Positions 1 to 8,607 of a DNA stretch of 57,259 nt are shown here, one piece after another. The notes beneath the pieces were generated by a model that was not told the DNA's origin, did not search any database, and saw nothing but the letters and a program-made list of their open reading frames with translations. Every line of letters starts with the position of its first letter. The first letter of the stretch is position 1. Origin of the DNA: an uncultured Lutimaribacter sp. (GTDB lineage Bacteria; Pseudomonadota; Alphaproteobacteria; Rhodobacterales; Rhodobacteraceae); contig CAJXSO010000016.1 in assembly GCA_913061505.1 (NCBI GenBank), forward strand, positions 1 to 57,259, given 5' to 3'. Made by a program: the position numbers and the translations under genes.

Positions 1-82
1 TTTTCTCGACATATTCGGCGCCAAGCGTGGCTTTGCGCTGTTCTAACCCTTTCAAAAACAGGTCTTCATCAAAACTTGCCAT
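1..82 (-). CDS. carboxymuconolactone decarboxylase-like protein, 5' end only
   Basis: Partial gene running off the left edge; only the first 27 codons are present. The start ATG lies on the minus strand at 80-82 and the peptide begins MASFDEDLFLKGLEQRKATL. This resembles the N-terminus of 4-carboxymuconolactone decarboxylase (PcaC)-family proteins, which open with a short acidic stretch followed by a KG-x-x-x-R-x-x-x-LG-x-EYV pattern. The catalytic region is outside the window, so substrate and exact function cannot be inferred. It is divergent from the sulfatase at 246. Confidence 0.55.
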   Translation of the reverse strand, partial: MASFDEDLFLKGLEQRKATLGAEYVEK

Positions 83-245
83 GGTTTAACCTTTCAATTT
101 GATCGCGGTATTTTTGGTTTGCACGTCATTGCGCAGCGCCTTGCACCCCATGGCTAGGCCATGTGCCAAGGCTAGACAAGCGCGCTGCACGCTGTTTGAG
201 TGCAAACAAACCTCACAGTCATTTGTTTTGGGAAAGTCCTGCATC

Positions 246-1709
246 ATGCCTGAAAAACAGCCCAATATTCTTTTGATTATGGCCGACCAGATGACCCCGT
301 TTATGCTAGAGGCATGTGGCGGTATCGGGGCCAAAACCAAGAACCTAACAGCACTGGCCGCGCGATCGGCGCATTTCACCAATGCCTATACCCCCAGCCC
401 TATTTGCGTGCCTGCGCGCTCGTGTTTTATGACGGGGCTCTATACCTCGACGACCGGGTGTTACGACAACGGCGACCCCTATCACAGCTTTATACCCACA
501 TTCGCGCATTACCTGACGAATGCTGGCTACGAAACCGTGCTGGCGGGCAAGATGCACTTTGTCGGGGCCGATCAATTGCACGGGTTCCAGCGCCGCCTGA
601 ATACCGATGTCTACCCATCTGGTTTCATCTGGTCTTATCCATTGCCACCCGATGATGACCCGGCTTTCCAAGCTTTCGATTTTACGCCGCAATACCTGGC
701 TGAAAACATTGGCCCAGGCTGGTCGAAAGAGCTGCAATATGATGAAGAGACGCATTTCAAATCCATGGAATATCTGCGGCATGCGCCCGATACACCATGG
801 ATGCTGACCGTGTCTTTCACCAATCCGCACCCGCCCTATAAAGTGCCCAAGAAATATTGGGACATGTATAAAGATGCCGATATCCCGCTGCCTGAATACC
901 CCGAAGATATGGACGCGACATATTCGGCATATGATCACGCAATTCGGCGGTGGCATGGCCTTCATGTGCGGGGCGAGGAAATTCGTGATCCCAAAAACCT
1001 GATTGCCATGCGGCGCGGTTTCGCAGCCCTGGCCCATTATGTGGATGACAAATTGGGCGCGCTTTTGGAGGTGCTCGAAGAAAACGGCCTGCGCGATGAT
1101 ACCATTGTGATTGTCACATCAGACCACGGGGAAATGCTGGGCGAAAAGGGAATGATTCAAAAACGTGGCCTTTACGAATGGTCGGCCCGCATTCCCTTGT
1201 TTATCGATGCGCCAGGTGCCGCGCCTTGCCGGGTGGATACGCCTGTTTCCTTGATCGATCTGCCCGCCACGTTAATTGATTTTGCAGGCCAAACGCCTGT
1301 GCGCCCCCTAGAGGGGCGTTCGTTGGTGCCGGCAGTGAACGGGCAGGCATTAGAGAGTATTCCGATCATTTCTGAATACCATGGCGAGGGCATCATGCGG
1401 CCGTCGTTCATGGTGCGTTTGGGGGATTGGAAATATATCTATTGCCACGGCACTGATCCGCAGCTGTTTAACCTTGGCGACGACCCGGGCGAATGGAACA
1501 ATCGCGCGGGCGATCCTGAGTGCCGCGAGATTGAAGCGCGTTTGAACCAGGTGATTACGGGCGGGTATTTTGACCTGGACAAGATCAAATCCGAGGTCTG
1601 GGACCGGCTTGCCCTGAAATCGGTTGTGAATGATGCCATGAAAAGAAACGGAACGGCCTGGGATTATGTGGTCGATCCACGCATGGGCCCGCAATATGTG
1701 CGCGAATAG
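246..1709 (+). CDS. choline-sulfatase-like sulfatase
   Basis: 487-aa type I sulfatase, predicted to hydrolyse an organic sulfate ester, possibly choline-O-sulfate. The protein opens with PNILLIMADQMTP, the usual metal-binding start of sulfatases. The modification signature C-x-P-x-R is present (CVPAR in SPICVPARSCFMTG), so the Cys would become formylglycine. GKMHFVGADQLHGF, TDVYPSGF, TSDHGEMLGEKG and a C-terminal WDY...QYVRE are features of the BetC choline-sulfatase group; length also fits (about 500 aa). An in-frame upstream ATG at 99 would add 49 unlikely residues, so the start at 246 was chosen. No bet operon genes are adjacent, so the substrate is inferred from sequence only. A stem-loop follows the stop. 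Confidence 0.8.
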   Translation: MPEKQPNILLIMADQMTPFMLEACGGIGAKTKNLTALAARSAHFTNAYTPSPICVPARSCFMTGLYTSTTGCYDNGDPYHSFIPTFAHYLTNAGYETVLAGKMHFVGADQLHGFQRRLNTDVYPSGFIWSYPLPPDDDPAFQAFDFTPQYLAENIGPGWSKELQYDEETHFKSMEYLRHAPDTPWMLTVSFTNPHPPYKVPKKYWDMYKDADIPLPEYPEDMDATYSAYDHAIRRWHGLHVRGEEIRDPKNLIAMRRGFAALAHYVDDKLGALLEVLEENGLRDDTIVIVTSDHGEMLGEKGMIQKRGLYEWSARIPLFIDAPGAAPCRVDTPVSLIDLPATLIDFAGQTPVRPLEGRSLVPAVNGQALESIPIISEYHGEGIMRPSFMVRLGDWKYIYCHGTDPQLFNLGDDPGEWNNRAGDPECREIEARLNQVITGGYFDLDKIKSEVWDRLALKSVVNDAMKRNGTAWDYVVDPRMGPQYVRE

Positions 1710-1738
1710 CCGCTATTGATCTTTGGGGCAGGGTGAAA

Positions 1739-1782
1739 CTGCAGCACCTGCGGCATATGCTGGTGCTGCAGCTTGGTTTTAT
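1739..1782 (+). terminator. probable intrinsic terminator after the sulfatase gene
   Basis: A perfect 10-bp inverted repeat (CTGCAGCACC at 1739-1748, GGTGCTGCAG at 1762-1771) with a 13-nt loop is followed on the plus strand by a T-rich stretch (CTTGGTTTTATT). It lies between two convergent genes, 29 nt past the sulfatase stop and just short of the TAXI receptor stop. T-enrichment on the other strand is weak, so it mainly serves rightward transcription. Confidence 0.65.
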
Positions 1783-2783
1783 TGAAACGTGACCGCCTCG
1801 GGAATGGCCCAGCCGGCTTCACGATAGTAGCGCTCGGCGCCGGGGTGCAGGCGCCCGGCAATCAGGGCCAGGCCGCCCTCTTTGGTGATGGTGCTGGGCA
1901 TCCATTGCGCAGTTTCATGTATCTCGCCCAGGTTTTCCCAAATTGCTTTGGTCACTTGATAAACCACCTCTTCGGGCACGTGCAGGCCGGCGCTGAAATT
2001 GACGATTGCGCCATGGGTGCGCGCATCACCGCTGACGTGGTTTTCACCATAGGCGCCTGCTGCAATGGTGTTTACCGTGCCGCCCGTGGCCGCGTTGATC
2101 TTCATTTTGGTTACATCGACATCCAGAATGCGGATCTTTTTTGTCAGGGCAAATTGCTGCACCGCGGGGCTGGGCACGTTTGTGGGCAGAACGATCACAT
2201 CGATCTTGTCGTCCTGAAAGGCCTGGATGGCTGCGTCAAAGCCAAAGGTTTGCACATCCATTTCCTCGGGCTTGATGCCGGTTGACTGTTCGATGGCGCG
2301 CAATACCACGCCTTTCGCCGCGCCGCCGGGGGGGCCTGCGAATACTTTCTTGCCGCGCAAATCATTCATGGTTTCAATGCCTGAATCGGCGCGGGTGACA
2401 TAATGGTATGGCCCGATCTGGTAGGAAAAGATCATGCCTACTTGTTTTTCCAGCTCGGGGGCGGCCTCCATATCTTTGAAGGGGCCAATGCGGTTGGCCA
2501 TCAGCCAGTTGATCGTGGGCGAGCCGAACAGGAAATCAACCTTGCCCATGGCTGCATCGACCATGTGTTTGGTGGCAGCGCCTGTGGCGCGCACCTGAAA
2601 TTCCACCCCCTCGACATGGGTGTTCACCACTTTGGAAATGGCGGTATTTACCACAAAGGGCGACATGCCCGGCGCGATAGATGTGACCTTGTAAAGCTCG
2701 GCCTTGGCGGCGCCTGCCAACATGCTGGCCGCGATCAGCCCTGCAAGCGCGGCTTTGGCAGTGCCTTTTAGGAAATGTTTCAT
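1779..2783 (-). CDS. TAXI-type TRAP transporter solute-binding protein
   Basis: 334-aa periplasmic receptor of the TAXI (TRAP-associated extracytoplasmic immunogenic) class, which captures a ligand and hands it to the fused permease encoded just upstream. The N-terminus MKHFLKGTAKAALAGLIAAS...AGAAKA is a clear Sec signal peptide. Family motifs are visible: a T-G-A-A-T stretch near the first lobe (ATGAATKHMVDAAMGKVDF), DLRGKKVFAGPPGGAAKGV, and an acidic DDKIDVIVLPTN segment. The start at 2783 is preceded by a GGAGG Shine-Dalgarno sequence; a longer reading would run into the permease gene. It is the third gene of a marR-permease-receptor operon. The ligand cannot be told from the sequence. Confidence 0.88.
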   Translation of the reverse strand: MKHFLKGTAKAALAGLIAASMLAGAAKAELYKVTSIAPGMSPFVVNTAISKVVNTHVEGVEFQVRATGAATKHMVDAAMGKVDFLFGSPTINWLMANRIGPFKDMEAAPELEKQVGMIFSYQIGPYHYVTRADSGIETMNDLRGKKVFAGPPGGAAKGVVLRAIEQSTGIKPEEMDVQTFGFDAAIQAFQDDKIDVIVLPTNVPSPAVQQFALTKKIRILDVDVTKMKINAATGGTVNTIAAGAYGENHVSGDARTHGAIVNFSAGLHVPEEVVYQVTKAIWENLGEIHETAQWMPSTITKEGGLALIAGRLHPGAERYYREAGWAIPEAVTFQ

Positions 2784-2806
2784 TCGGTCCTCCCTTTTTG
2801 ATGTTT

Positions 2807-4690
2807 TCAGCTTGGTTGTTTTTGATCTTTTCGTGGGCTGGCCAACCCCAGCGCCAGCGTTGCGATCACCCCGGGCAGCCAGAATGCGGCCAGTGGCACC
2901 ATGGTGGCCGCCCCCGCCACTAGCCGCAAAAGCCGCGGGCCCGGCCCGATTTGGCCCAGCCTTGGGTCGGCCCCGCCAAGGGCTGTGGAAAACATCCACA
3001 CAGCCGCCAAAAGGCGCACAATGGTGGCGGCCAATTCGCCCCAGTCAAAGCTGCCCGCCACCAGCAAAAGCGAGGGCGAGAAGACAAAGACATAGGGCAC
3101 CAAAAGCCCCACAATCGAGATGCGCAAAGCCACAAAAGAGGTTTGCAGCGGGTTGCCCCCGGCGATGGGCGCGGCCACGTAGCAGCCATAGGCAATGGGC
3201 GGCACGATCGAGGAATAGACTGCGAAATAAAGCACAAACATATGGGCCGCCAAGGGCAGCACACCGGCCTTGATAATTGCCGGGGCAATCATGATGGCAA
3301 TAATCAGATAGGCCGGCAGGGTGGGCAGCCCCATGCCCAAAATCAGCGCCCCGCACATAGCCAAAACCAATGCCAGCAAAAGATTTCCATCGCCCACCGC
3401 CGAAATAGAGGTGGCAAAGCGTATGGCGATGCCGGTCTCGTTCACCACTGCCAGCACGATGCCAATAACCCCCACCGCCAGCATGATTTGTGCCGCACTT
3501 ATGCCGCCCTCGATCAGCGCTGTGACAATGCGCTGGGGCTGGCGGCGAAAATCGGGGTTCAAAACCAACCCCGCCACAATCGCCGTAACCGTGCCCACCA
3601 GCCCTGCGGTGGCGGGGCTTTTGCCCGCCAAAAACGTGGCCATCAGCGCGGCAATGGGTAAAAACACCAGGCCCGAATTCAGCCAGTCGCGCGCGCTGAG
3701 CTGGGGAATTTGGTCGCGCGGCAGGGTTTTGATGTCTAGGCGCACGGCCTCGGCGTAAACTTGGCCAAAAAGCCCGATGTATTTGAACAAGGCCGGCAGT
3801 GCTGCGGCGGCGATCACATAGGTAAAGGGCAGGCCCACCAGATCGGCCATGACAAAAACCGCAGCGGCCATGATGGGCGGCGTCAGCTGCCCCCCAGATG
3901 AGGCGGCTGTTTCCACGGCACCGGCGAAATTGGCGGAAAACCCCTGCCGCTTGATCATCGGAATGGTAAAAACGCCGGTGCCGGCAATATTGGCGGCCAC
4001 GCTGCCCGACATCATGCCAAAAACCGCGCTGGCCACAATGGCGGCATGGGCCGCCCCGCCACGAATGCGGGCGGTGAGCGCGGTTGACAGGTGGATCAGG
4101 CTTTCACCTGCGCCGCTGCGTTCCAAAACAGCGCCAAATATCAGAAATATCAAAACGTTATCGGCAACCAGCCCGGTGGTGCGCCCAAAGACACCATCAA
4201 AGGAATACCACGCGATTTGCATGAAATCGCCCAGCTCCATGCCGAAATGCTGCAACAGGCCGGGCAGGTTTGGGCCGGCAAAGCCAAAGGCCACAAAGGC
4301 CAGCGCCATAATCACCAAACTGGCGCCCCAGGCGCGATATGTCAGCAAAAGCAGCGCGCCCATCCCCAGCAGACCGGCGCGAATATTGTCTGGGTTGGCC
4401 ATGAAAAAGCCTGTGTACAGCTCGGCTTTGACGCGGAAAAACCACAGGGCTGCGTAAAGAAAGGCGCCAATCAGCGCCAGGTCAATCAGCCATGAAAAGG
4501 GCAGGTGGCGGTTTTTCATCATCGGTGTCGTCAACGCCACGATCACCACGCTGGCGGCCATTGCGCCAAAGCGGGCGTTGGCCTCGTCGATCACAAAAAA
4601 GGCGGTGATCAAAATCACCGCCAAAGACAACAGCAAGGCCAGCCCGCGGCCCGCCAGGTTTAGGGGGCTGGGGGCATGACGGGCTGTCAT
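2807..4690 (-). CDS. TRAP transporter fused permease subunit (DctQM-like)
   Basis: 627-aa integral membrane protein of the TRAP 4TM/12TM fused permease family, the inner-membrane half of a TAXI-type secondary transporter. It shows many hydrophobic helices and the conserved DctM-type core: SGSVAANIAGTGVFTIPMIK, a GGQLTPPIMAAAVFVMADL loop, and GMGLPTLPAYLIIAIMIAPA. The N-terminal part corresponds to the fused small Q-like subunit. Its start codon overlaps the stop of the marR-type gene by 4 nt and the TAXI receptor begins 23 nt downstream, so the three form one operon. The substrate is unknown; a divergently encoded amidohydrolase may act on it. Confidence 0.88.
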   Translation of the reverse strand: MTARHAPSPLNLAGRGLALLLSLAVILITAFFVIDEANARFGAMAASVVIVALTTPMMKNRHLPFSWLIDLALIGAFLYAALWFFRVKAELYTGFFMANPDNIRAGLLGMGALLLLTYRAWGASLVIMALAFVAFGFAGPNLPGLLQHFGMELGDFMQIAWYSFDGVFGRTTGLVADNVLIFLIFGAVLERSGAGESLIHLSTALTARIRGGAAHAAIVASAVFGMMSGSVAANIAGTGVFTIPMIKRQGFSANFAGAVETAASSGGQLTPPIMAAAVFVMADLVGLPFTYVIAAAALPALFKYIGLFGQVYAEAVRLDIKTLPRDQIPQLSARDWLNSGLVFLPIAALMATFLAGKSPATAGLVGTVTAIVAGLVLNPDFRRQPQRIVTALIEGGISAAQIMLAVGVIGIVLAVVNETGIAIRFATSISAVGDGNLLLALVLAMCGALILGMGLPTLPAYLIIAIMIAPAIIKAGVLPLAAHMFVLYFAVYSSIVPPIAYGCYVAAPIAGGNPLQTSFVALRISIVGLLVPYVFVFSPSLLLVAGSFDWGELAATIVRLLAAVWMFSTALGGADPRLGQIGPGPRLLRLVAGAATMVPLAAFWLPGVIATLALGLASPRKDQKQPS

Positions 4691-5193
4691 TGTGTGTCCT
4701 TTTGCTGCTGTAAAAGCGCCTCGTTATGGGCAATCACCCGGCTGAGAAAATTCAAAAACAACGCGCATTCATCGGGCGAAAGATCGCCCACCATGGCTTC
4801 GTTACGCTCAAGCGTAAAGCCCAGCACCTCGTCATGCAGGGCGTGGCCCTTTGGGGTGATGTGCAGATCGATCTGGCGGGCATCTTTTTCGGCAGGTTGC
4901 GTGTGCAAAAGCCCGCGCTGCGCCATGCCTTTGATGGTGCGCGACAGCTGCCCTTTGTCGATCCACAATGCCTCGAACATTTGCGAAAAGCTCATTTTTT
5001 TGTGGGGCGCCAAAGTGCCTAAAACGCGCCATTCGTTTAGCCGCAAACCATAGGCGTTTTGGAAATGATAACTGCCGCTGCGTTCATTCAGGGCGGCCAG
5101 CTTGGCGATGCGAAAGCTCAGCGCCTGATCCAGCTGCTTGATCGGCGGGTGGATCTGCGCGGTATCAGCATGCGAGGCCAGGCGTGCGCTCAT
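4687..5193 (-). CDS. MarR-family transcriptional regulator
   Basis: 168-aa winged-helix regulator. The helix-turn-helix and wing are visible as LRLNEWRVLGTLAPHKKMS, FSQMFEALWIDKGQLSRTIK and a wing with EKDARQIDLHITPKG, which is the usual MarR layout (R-x-D-x-R equivalent AEKDARQ). The start at 5193 was chosen because AAGGAG lies 7 nt upstream; an in-frame start at 5223 would run into the intergenic operator. It overlaps the TRAP permease start by 4 nt and is divergent from an amidohydrolase. A 9-bp inverted repeat in the shared control region is the likely operator, so it probably controls the TRAP operon, the amidohydrolase and itself. The inducer is unknown. Confidence 0.85.
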   Translation of the reverse strand: MSARLASHADTAQIHPPIKQLDQALSFRIAKLAALNERSGSYHFQNAYGLRLNEWRVLGTLAPHKKMSFSQMFEALWIDKGQLSRTIKGMAQRGLLHTQPAEKDARQIDLHITPKGHALHDEVLGFTLERNEAMVGDLSPDECALFLNFLSRVIAHNEALLQQQKDTQ

Positions 5194-5223
5194 GAAAAAT
5201 CTCCTTTGCGCAAACGCTAGCAA

Positions 5224-5246
5224 TTTTGTTGACTAAATCAACAAAA
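5224..5246. promoter_or_regulatory. MarR-type operator palindrome
   Basis: A perfect inverted repeat with 9-bp arms (TTTTGTTGA at 5224-5232, TCAACAAAA at 5238-5246) separated by CTAAA. The core GTTGA-N5-TCAAC resembles operators of MarR-family regulators. It lies between the marR start (5193) and the amidohydrolase start (5280), overlapping where the two divergent promoters should be. Confidence 0.75.
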
Positions 5247-5279
5247 ATCTTCCACAGTGCTGGAAAAGGGAGATCAGCC

Positions 5280-6929
5280 ATGACCACGGCCCAGCATATT
5301 CTAACGGGTGGCACCATTTTAACCATGGATCCTGCCCAACCCATGGCCGAGGCCATAGCGCTGGCAGAGGGGCGGATATTGGCCGTTGGGCGGCAGGCCG
5401 ACATCCTGGCGCTGGCCGGCCCCAATACTTTGCGCGAGGATTTGCACGGCAAGACACTGCTGCCCGGCCTGATCGAAAGCCATACCCATGCCCTATGGGG
5501 GGCGTGCCGCGATTTATTCCAGGTTTACGTGGGCTATCAGGCCAGCTTGTCGCAATTGGCACAGGCCATCGCCGCGCGGGCCGCCACCTTGGCGCCCGGC
5601 ACATGGATCACCGGCGGCCCCTGGCGGCTGGATATGCAAGACAGCCTGCCCGATACGCCGCGGGCCTGGTTAGATGCCATTGCCCCCGCCCATCCGGTGG
5701 CAATCGCTGATACCACCCAGCACGCGATGTGGTGCAATTCGGCGGCCCTGGCGCAGGCGGGCCTGGCCGATGGCTGTGCCCCGATCCCCGGTGGTGTGGT
5801 GGGCCAAGAGGGGCCCGATGGCCGCCTGACAGGCTTTCTGGCCGAGGCCGCCTGCGGGCCAGTGCGCGCCCAAACCCGCTTTACCCCTGACCAGCTGGAT
5901 GCAGCCTGTGCCCAGGCGGTGGGCTATTTCAACAGCTTGGGCTACACAGGGTTCAAAGAACCATCAGCCCAGGCCGAAGATCTGGGGGCCTATGCGCGTG
6001 CCTATGATCGCGGCGCGCTTAGCCTGCATGCCGCCGCCCATATCGCGGCATTTTCCCCCTTAAGCGGCAGCACCATGCCGCTGGCCGAGATCGATGCGCT
6101 GGTCGCGCGTTATGGGCGTGCGGGGTTGAACCTGCGGTTTACCAAGCTGTTTCTCGATGGCGTGGCCCCGGCATTGACCGCCTCGTTCCTGGCGCCCTAT
6201 CTGCCCCGCCCGGGCTATGACCCGGCGCAACACAGCCCCGATGCCACGTTGCTGCTGCCGCCCGAACAGCTGAACCAGCTGGTCACAGCCCATGACGCGG
6301 CAGGCTATACGGTAAAGATGCATGCCGTGGGCGATAATGCCGCGCGGCGGGGGCTGGATGCGATTGCCGCTGCGCGCCAGGCCAATGGGCCCGCGGGCCC
6401 GCGCCATGAAATCGCCCATAGCACCTTTATCGATGATGCAGATTTACCGCGTTTTGCGGCACTGAATGCGGTGGCCGAAGTCTCGCCAAAACTATGGATG
6501 CCAAACGCCGCCACTGCCGCCCAGCGTGCGGTTTTGGGCCAGGCGCGCCTGTCGCAGGTGCACCGCATCCGCAGCCTTTTGCAGGCCGGTGCCGAGGTGA
6601 TTTTTGGCACCGATTGGCCTGCCGCAGCCCCCGATGCCAACCCATGGTCGGGCCTGGCGGGCATGATCAGCCGCGCCGATCCCAGCGGTGTGTTCCCGGG
6701 CCAGGTGGCACCCGATCAGGCGATTTCGCTGGCCCAGGCTTTGCCGCTCTTTACACGCAACGCCGCCAGGGCCATGGGGCTAGAGGGCGAAACGGGCATG
6801 CTGCGTGCGGGCCTGTCTGCCGATTTCATTATCGTGCCAGGCACGCTGACCAAGATGGGCACAGCCGATATCGCGGCGGCTTTGCCTGTGCGCACTGTTT
6901 TCAAGGGCGCTGTGGTGTTCGAGGGCTAG
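5280..6929 (+). CDS. YtcJ-type amidohydrolase
   Basis: 549-aa metal-dependent amidohydrolase of the amidohydrolase-3/YtcJ group. Family features in order: N-terminal beta-sandwich start GGTILTMDPAQPMAEAIALA, the first metal ligands in GLIESHTHALWG (H-x-H), KLFLDGVAPALTASFLAPYL, KMHAVGDNAARRGLDAI, HEIAHSTFIDDADLPRF, a late FGTDWPAAAPDANPWSG with the conserved Asp, and FTRNAARAMGLEGETG. GGGAG precedes the ATG at 5280. The protein would hydrolyse an amide, ester or cyclic C-N bond, but members of this group have diverse and often unknown substrates. It is divergent from the marR-TRAP operon and followed after 89 bp by an acyl-CoA ligase, so it may process whatever the TAXI-TRAP system imports. 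Confidence 0.82.
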   Translation: MTTAQHILTGGTILTMDPAQPMAEAIALAEGRILAVGRQADILALAGPNTLREDLHGKTLLPGLIESHTHALWGACRDLFQVYVGYQASLSQLAQAIAARAATLAPGTWITGGPWRLDMQDSLPDTPRAWLDAIAPAHPVAIADTTQHAMWCNSAALAQAGLADGCAPIPGGVVGQEGPDGRLTGFLAEAACGPVRAQTRFTPDQLDAACAQAVGYFNSLGYTGFKEPSAQAEDLGAYARAYDRGALSLHAAAHIAAFSPLSGSTMPLAEIDALVARYGRAGLNLRFTKLFLDGVAPALTASFLAPYLPRPGYDPAQHSPDATLLLPPEQLNQLVTAHDAAGYTVKMHAVGDNAARRGLDAIAAARQANGPAGPRHEIAHSTFIDDADLPRFAALNAVAEVSPKLWMPNAATAAQRAVLGQARLSQVHRIRSLLQAGAEVIFGTDWPAAAPDANPWSGLAGMISRADPSGVFPGQVAPDQAISLAQALPLFTRNAARAMGLEGETGMLRAGLSADFIIVPGTLTKMGTADIAAALPVRTVFKGAVVFEG

Positions 6930-7018
6930 GGCGGGCAGGCGCTGCGGGGCAAACTGTGCTTGAGGTGGGGCCGGGGCTGGCTAGTATTGACCCAAGGCCA
7001 ATATGATCTGGGTGCGCC

Positions 7019-8554
7019 ATGGAAGATGATGTTTTTGTCGGCGATTACGACCGCCGGATTTCGCCAGCCGCGCTTGCGCATCGCGCAGCCAAAGGGGCCG
7101 CAGCCCTGAATGCGGCGGGCATTGTTGCCGACACGCCCGTTGCCGTGATCATGCGCAACGATCTGGCCCAGATCGAGGTTATGCGCGCAGCCGCCCATGC
7201 GGGTGCGGTGATTGTTGCGCTGAATTGGCATGGTGCTGCGGCAGAGGTGGCTGCAATCTGCCAAGATGCGGGCGCGGATCATGTGATTGTGCACCGCGAT
7301 CTGATCGCAGCGCTGGCGCCCGCGCTTGCGGGGCGGCAGGTGATTGGTGTTACCCCCGGCGCCGCCTTATGCGCCGCTTATGACATATCAGCCGATGCCG
7401 CGCAGGCGGGTGATGCGCCGGAATGGGCAGATTTGGTCGATGCGGCCGAACCTGCGCCCAACCGCCAGATGATGCGCCCCTTGTTGCGCTATACATCGGG
7501 CTCAACCGGCCGGCCCAAAGGGGTGCGGCGCACGCGCACCGGCCCGCGCAAAGACTTTACCAATCTGTTGCAACAGGTCGCAGACGAGATGATGGGCCTG
7601 CATCCCGGCGCCCGGTTTTTTACCGCAGCCCCGGTGTATCATTCCGCCCCCTCGACCTTGGCAAGCGCGGCTTTGGTCAGCCCCGGCGTATCGACATTGC
7701 TGGCGCCCCGGTTCGAGCCCGAGGATTTTCTAGCCACGATCGACCGCGAGCGCATAACCCATATCTACCTTGTGCCAACCATGATGAGCCGGCTGTTGAA
7801 ACTGCCCCCAGAGGTGAAGGCGCGCTACAACCTGTCATCGGTCAAATTCGCGGTATCGACAGGCTCGCCATGGCCACACGACCTGAAACGCGCGATGATC
7901 GATTGGTGGGGCCCGGTGTTTTGGGAAAGCTATGGCGCTACCGAAATCGGTTTTATGACCATGGCCTCCTCTGCCGACGCGCTGGAACGGCCGGGCACGG
8001 CAGGGCGCATGCAGATGGGCGGCACGCTGATGATCCTTGATCCCGATGGCAACGAACTGCCCCCGGGCGTGGTTGGCGAGATCTATGCCAGGATGGATGT
8101 GTTTGGGGGGTTTGACTATTCTAACGATCCAGAAAGCCGGGCAAGTGCCGAAAAGCACGGGCATTTTTCCGTGGGCGATCTGGGCTGGGTAGATGAGCAA
8201 GGCTACCTGTTCATTACAGATCGCAAGAAAGACATGATCATTTCGGGCGGTGCAAATATTTTCCCCGCCGAAATCGAGGCGGTTTTGATGCGCGCGCCCT
8301 TCATCCGCGATGTGGCGGTTTTTGGGGCGCCGCACCCCGAATTTGGCGAACAAGTGGTCGCCGCGATCGAGCCCGCCGCCGGCTGGGTGCCTGACAAGGC
8401 GCAGGTGATGGCCTTTCTCGAGGGGCAGCTGGCACGGATGAAACAGCCGCGGATCATCGATTTTCACGATCGCCTGCCGCGCGAGGACACGGGCAAGGTA
8501 TTCAAGCCCCGTCTGCGCGCGCCCTATTGGGACAGTGCCGGGCGCCAGATTTAA
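7019..8554 (+). CDS. AMP-dependent acyl-CoA synthetase/ligase
   Basis: 511-aa class I adenylate-forming enzyme; it activates a carboxylic acid to an acyl-AMP and then an acyl-CoA. Core motifs are complete: the P-loop YTSGSTGRPKGV, the ATEIG motif (ESYGATEIGF), the GDLGWVDEQGYLFITDR hinge with the adenosine-binding Asp, KKDMIISGGANIFPAEIE and a C-terminal GKVFKPRLR with the catalytic Lys. The N-terminal region is short. The nearest relatives by pattern are bile-acid or aryl-CoA ligase-like proteins, but the acid cannot be deduced. No strong Shine-Dalgarno sequence precedes the ATG. Same strand as the amidohydrolase and the otn genes; whether it is in the same operon is uncertain. Confidence 0.85.
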   Translation: MEDDVFVGDYDRRISPAALAHRAAKGAAALNAAGIVADTPVAVIMRNDLAQIEVMRAAAHAGAVIVALNWHGAAAEVAAICQDAGADHVIVHRDLIAALAPALAGRQVIGVTPGAALCAAYDISADAAQAGDAPEWADLVDAAEPAPNRQMMRPLLRYTSGSTGRPKGVRRTRTGPRKDFTNLLQQVADEMMGLHPGARFFTAAPVYHSAPSTLASAALVSPGVSTLLAPRFEPEDFLATIDRERITHIYLVPTMMSRLLKLPPEVKARYNLSSVKFAVSTGSPWPHDLKRAMIDWWGPVFWESYGATEIGFMTMASSADALERPGTAGRMQMGGTLMILDPDGNELPPGVVGEIYARMDVFGGFDYSNDPESRASAEKHGHFSVGDLGWVDEQGYLFITDRKKDMIISGGANIFPAEIEAVLMRAPFIRDVAVFGAPHPEFGEQVVAAIEPAAGWVPDKAQVMAFLEGQLARMKQPRIIDFHDRLPREDTGKVFKPRLRAPYWDSAGRQI

Positions 8555-8607
8555 CTGGCCCGCCGCGCCTCTATGCGCCGCGGGCGCGCTTGCACAAGGG
8601 ATAGACT

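Noticed and set aside
117-207. Inverted GTTTGCAC/GTGCAAAC and GTTTG-AGTG-CAAAC upstream of the sulfatase gene
   Set aside because: Could be an operator, but there is no regulator gene beside it and short arms like these arise by chance.
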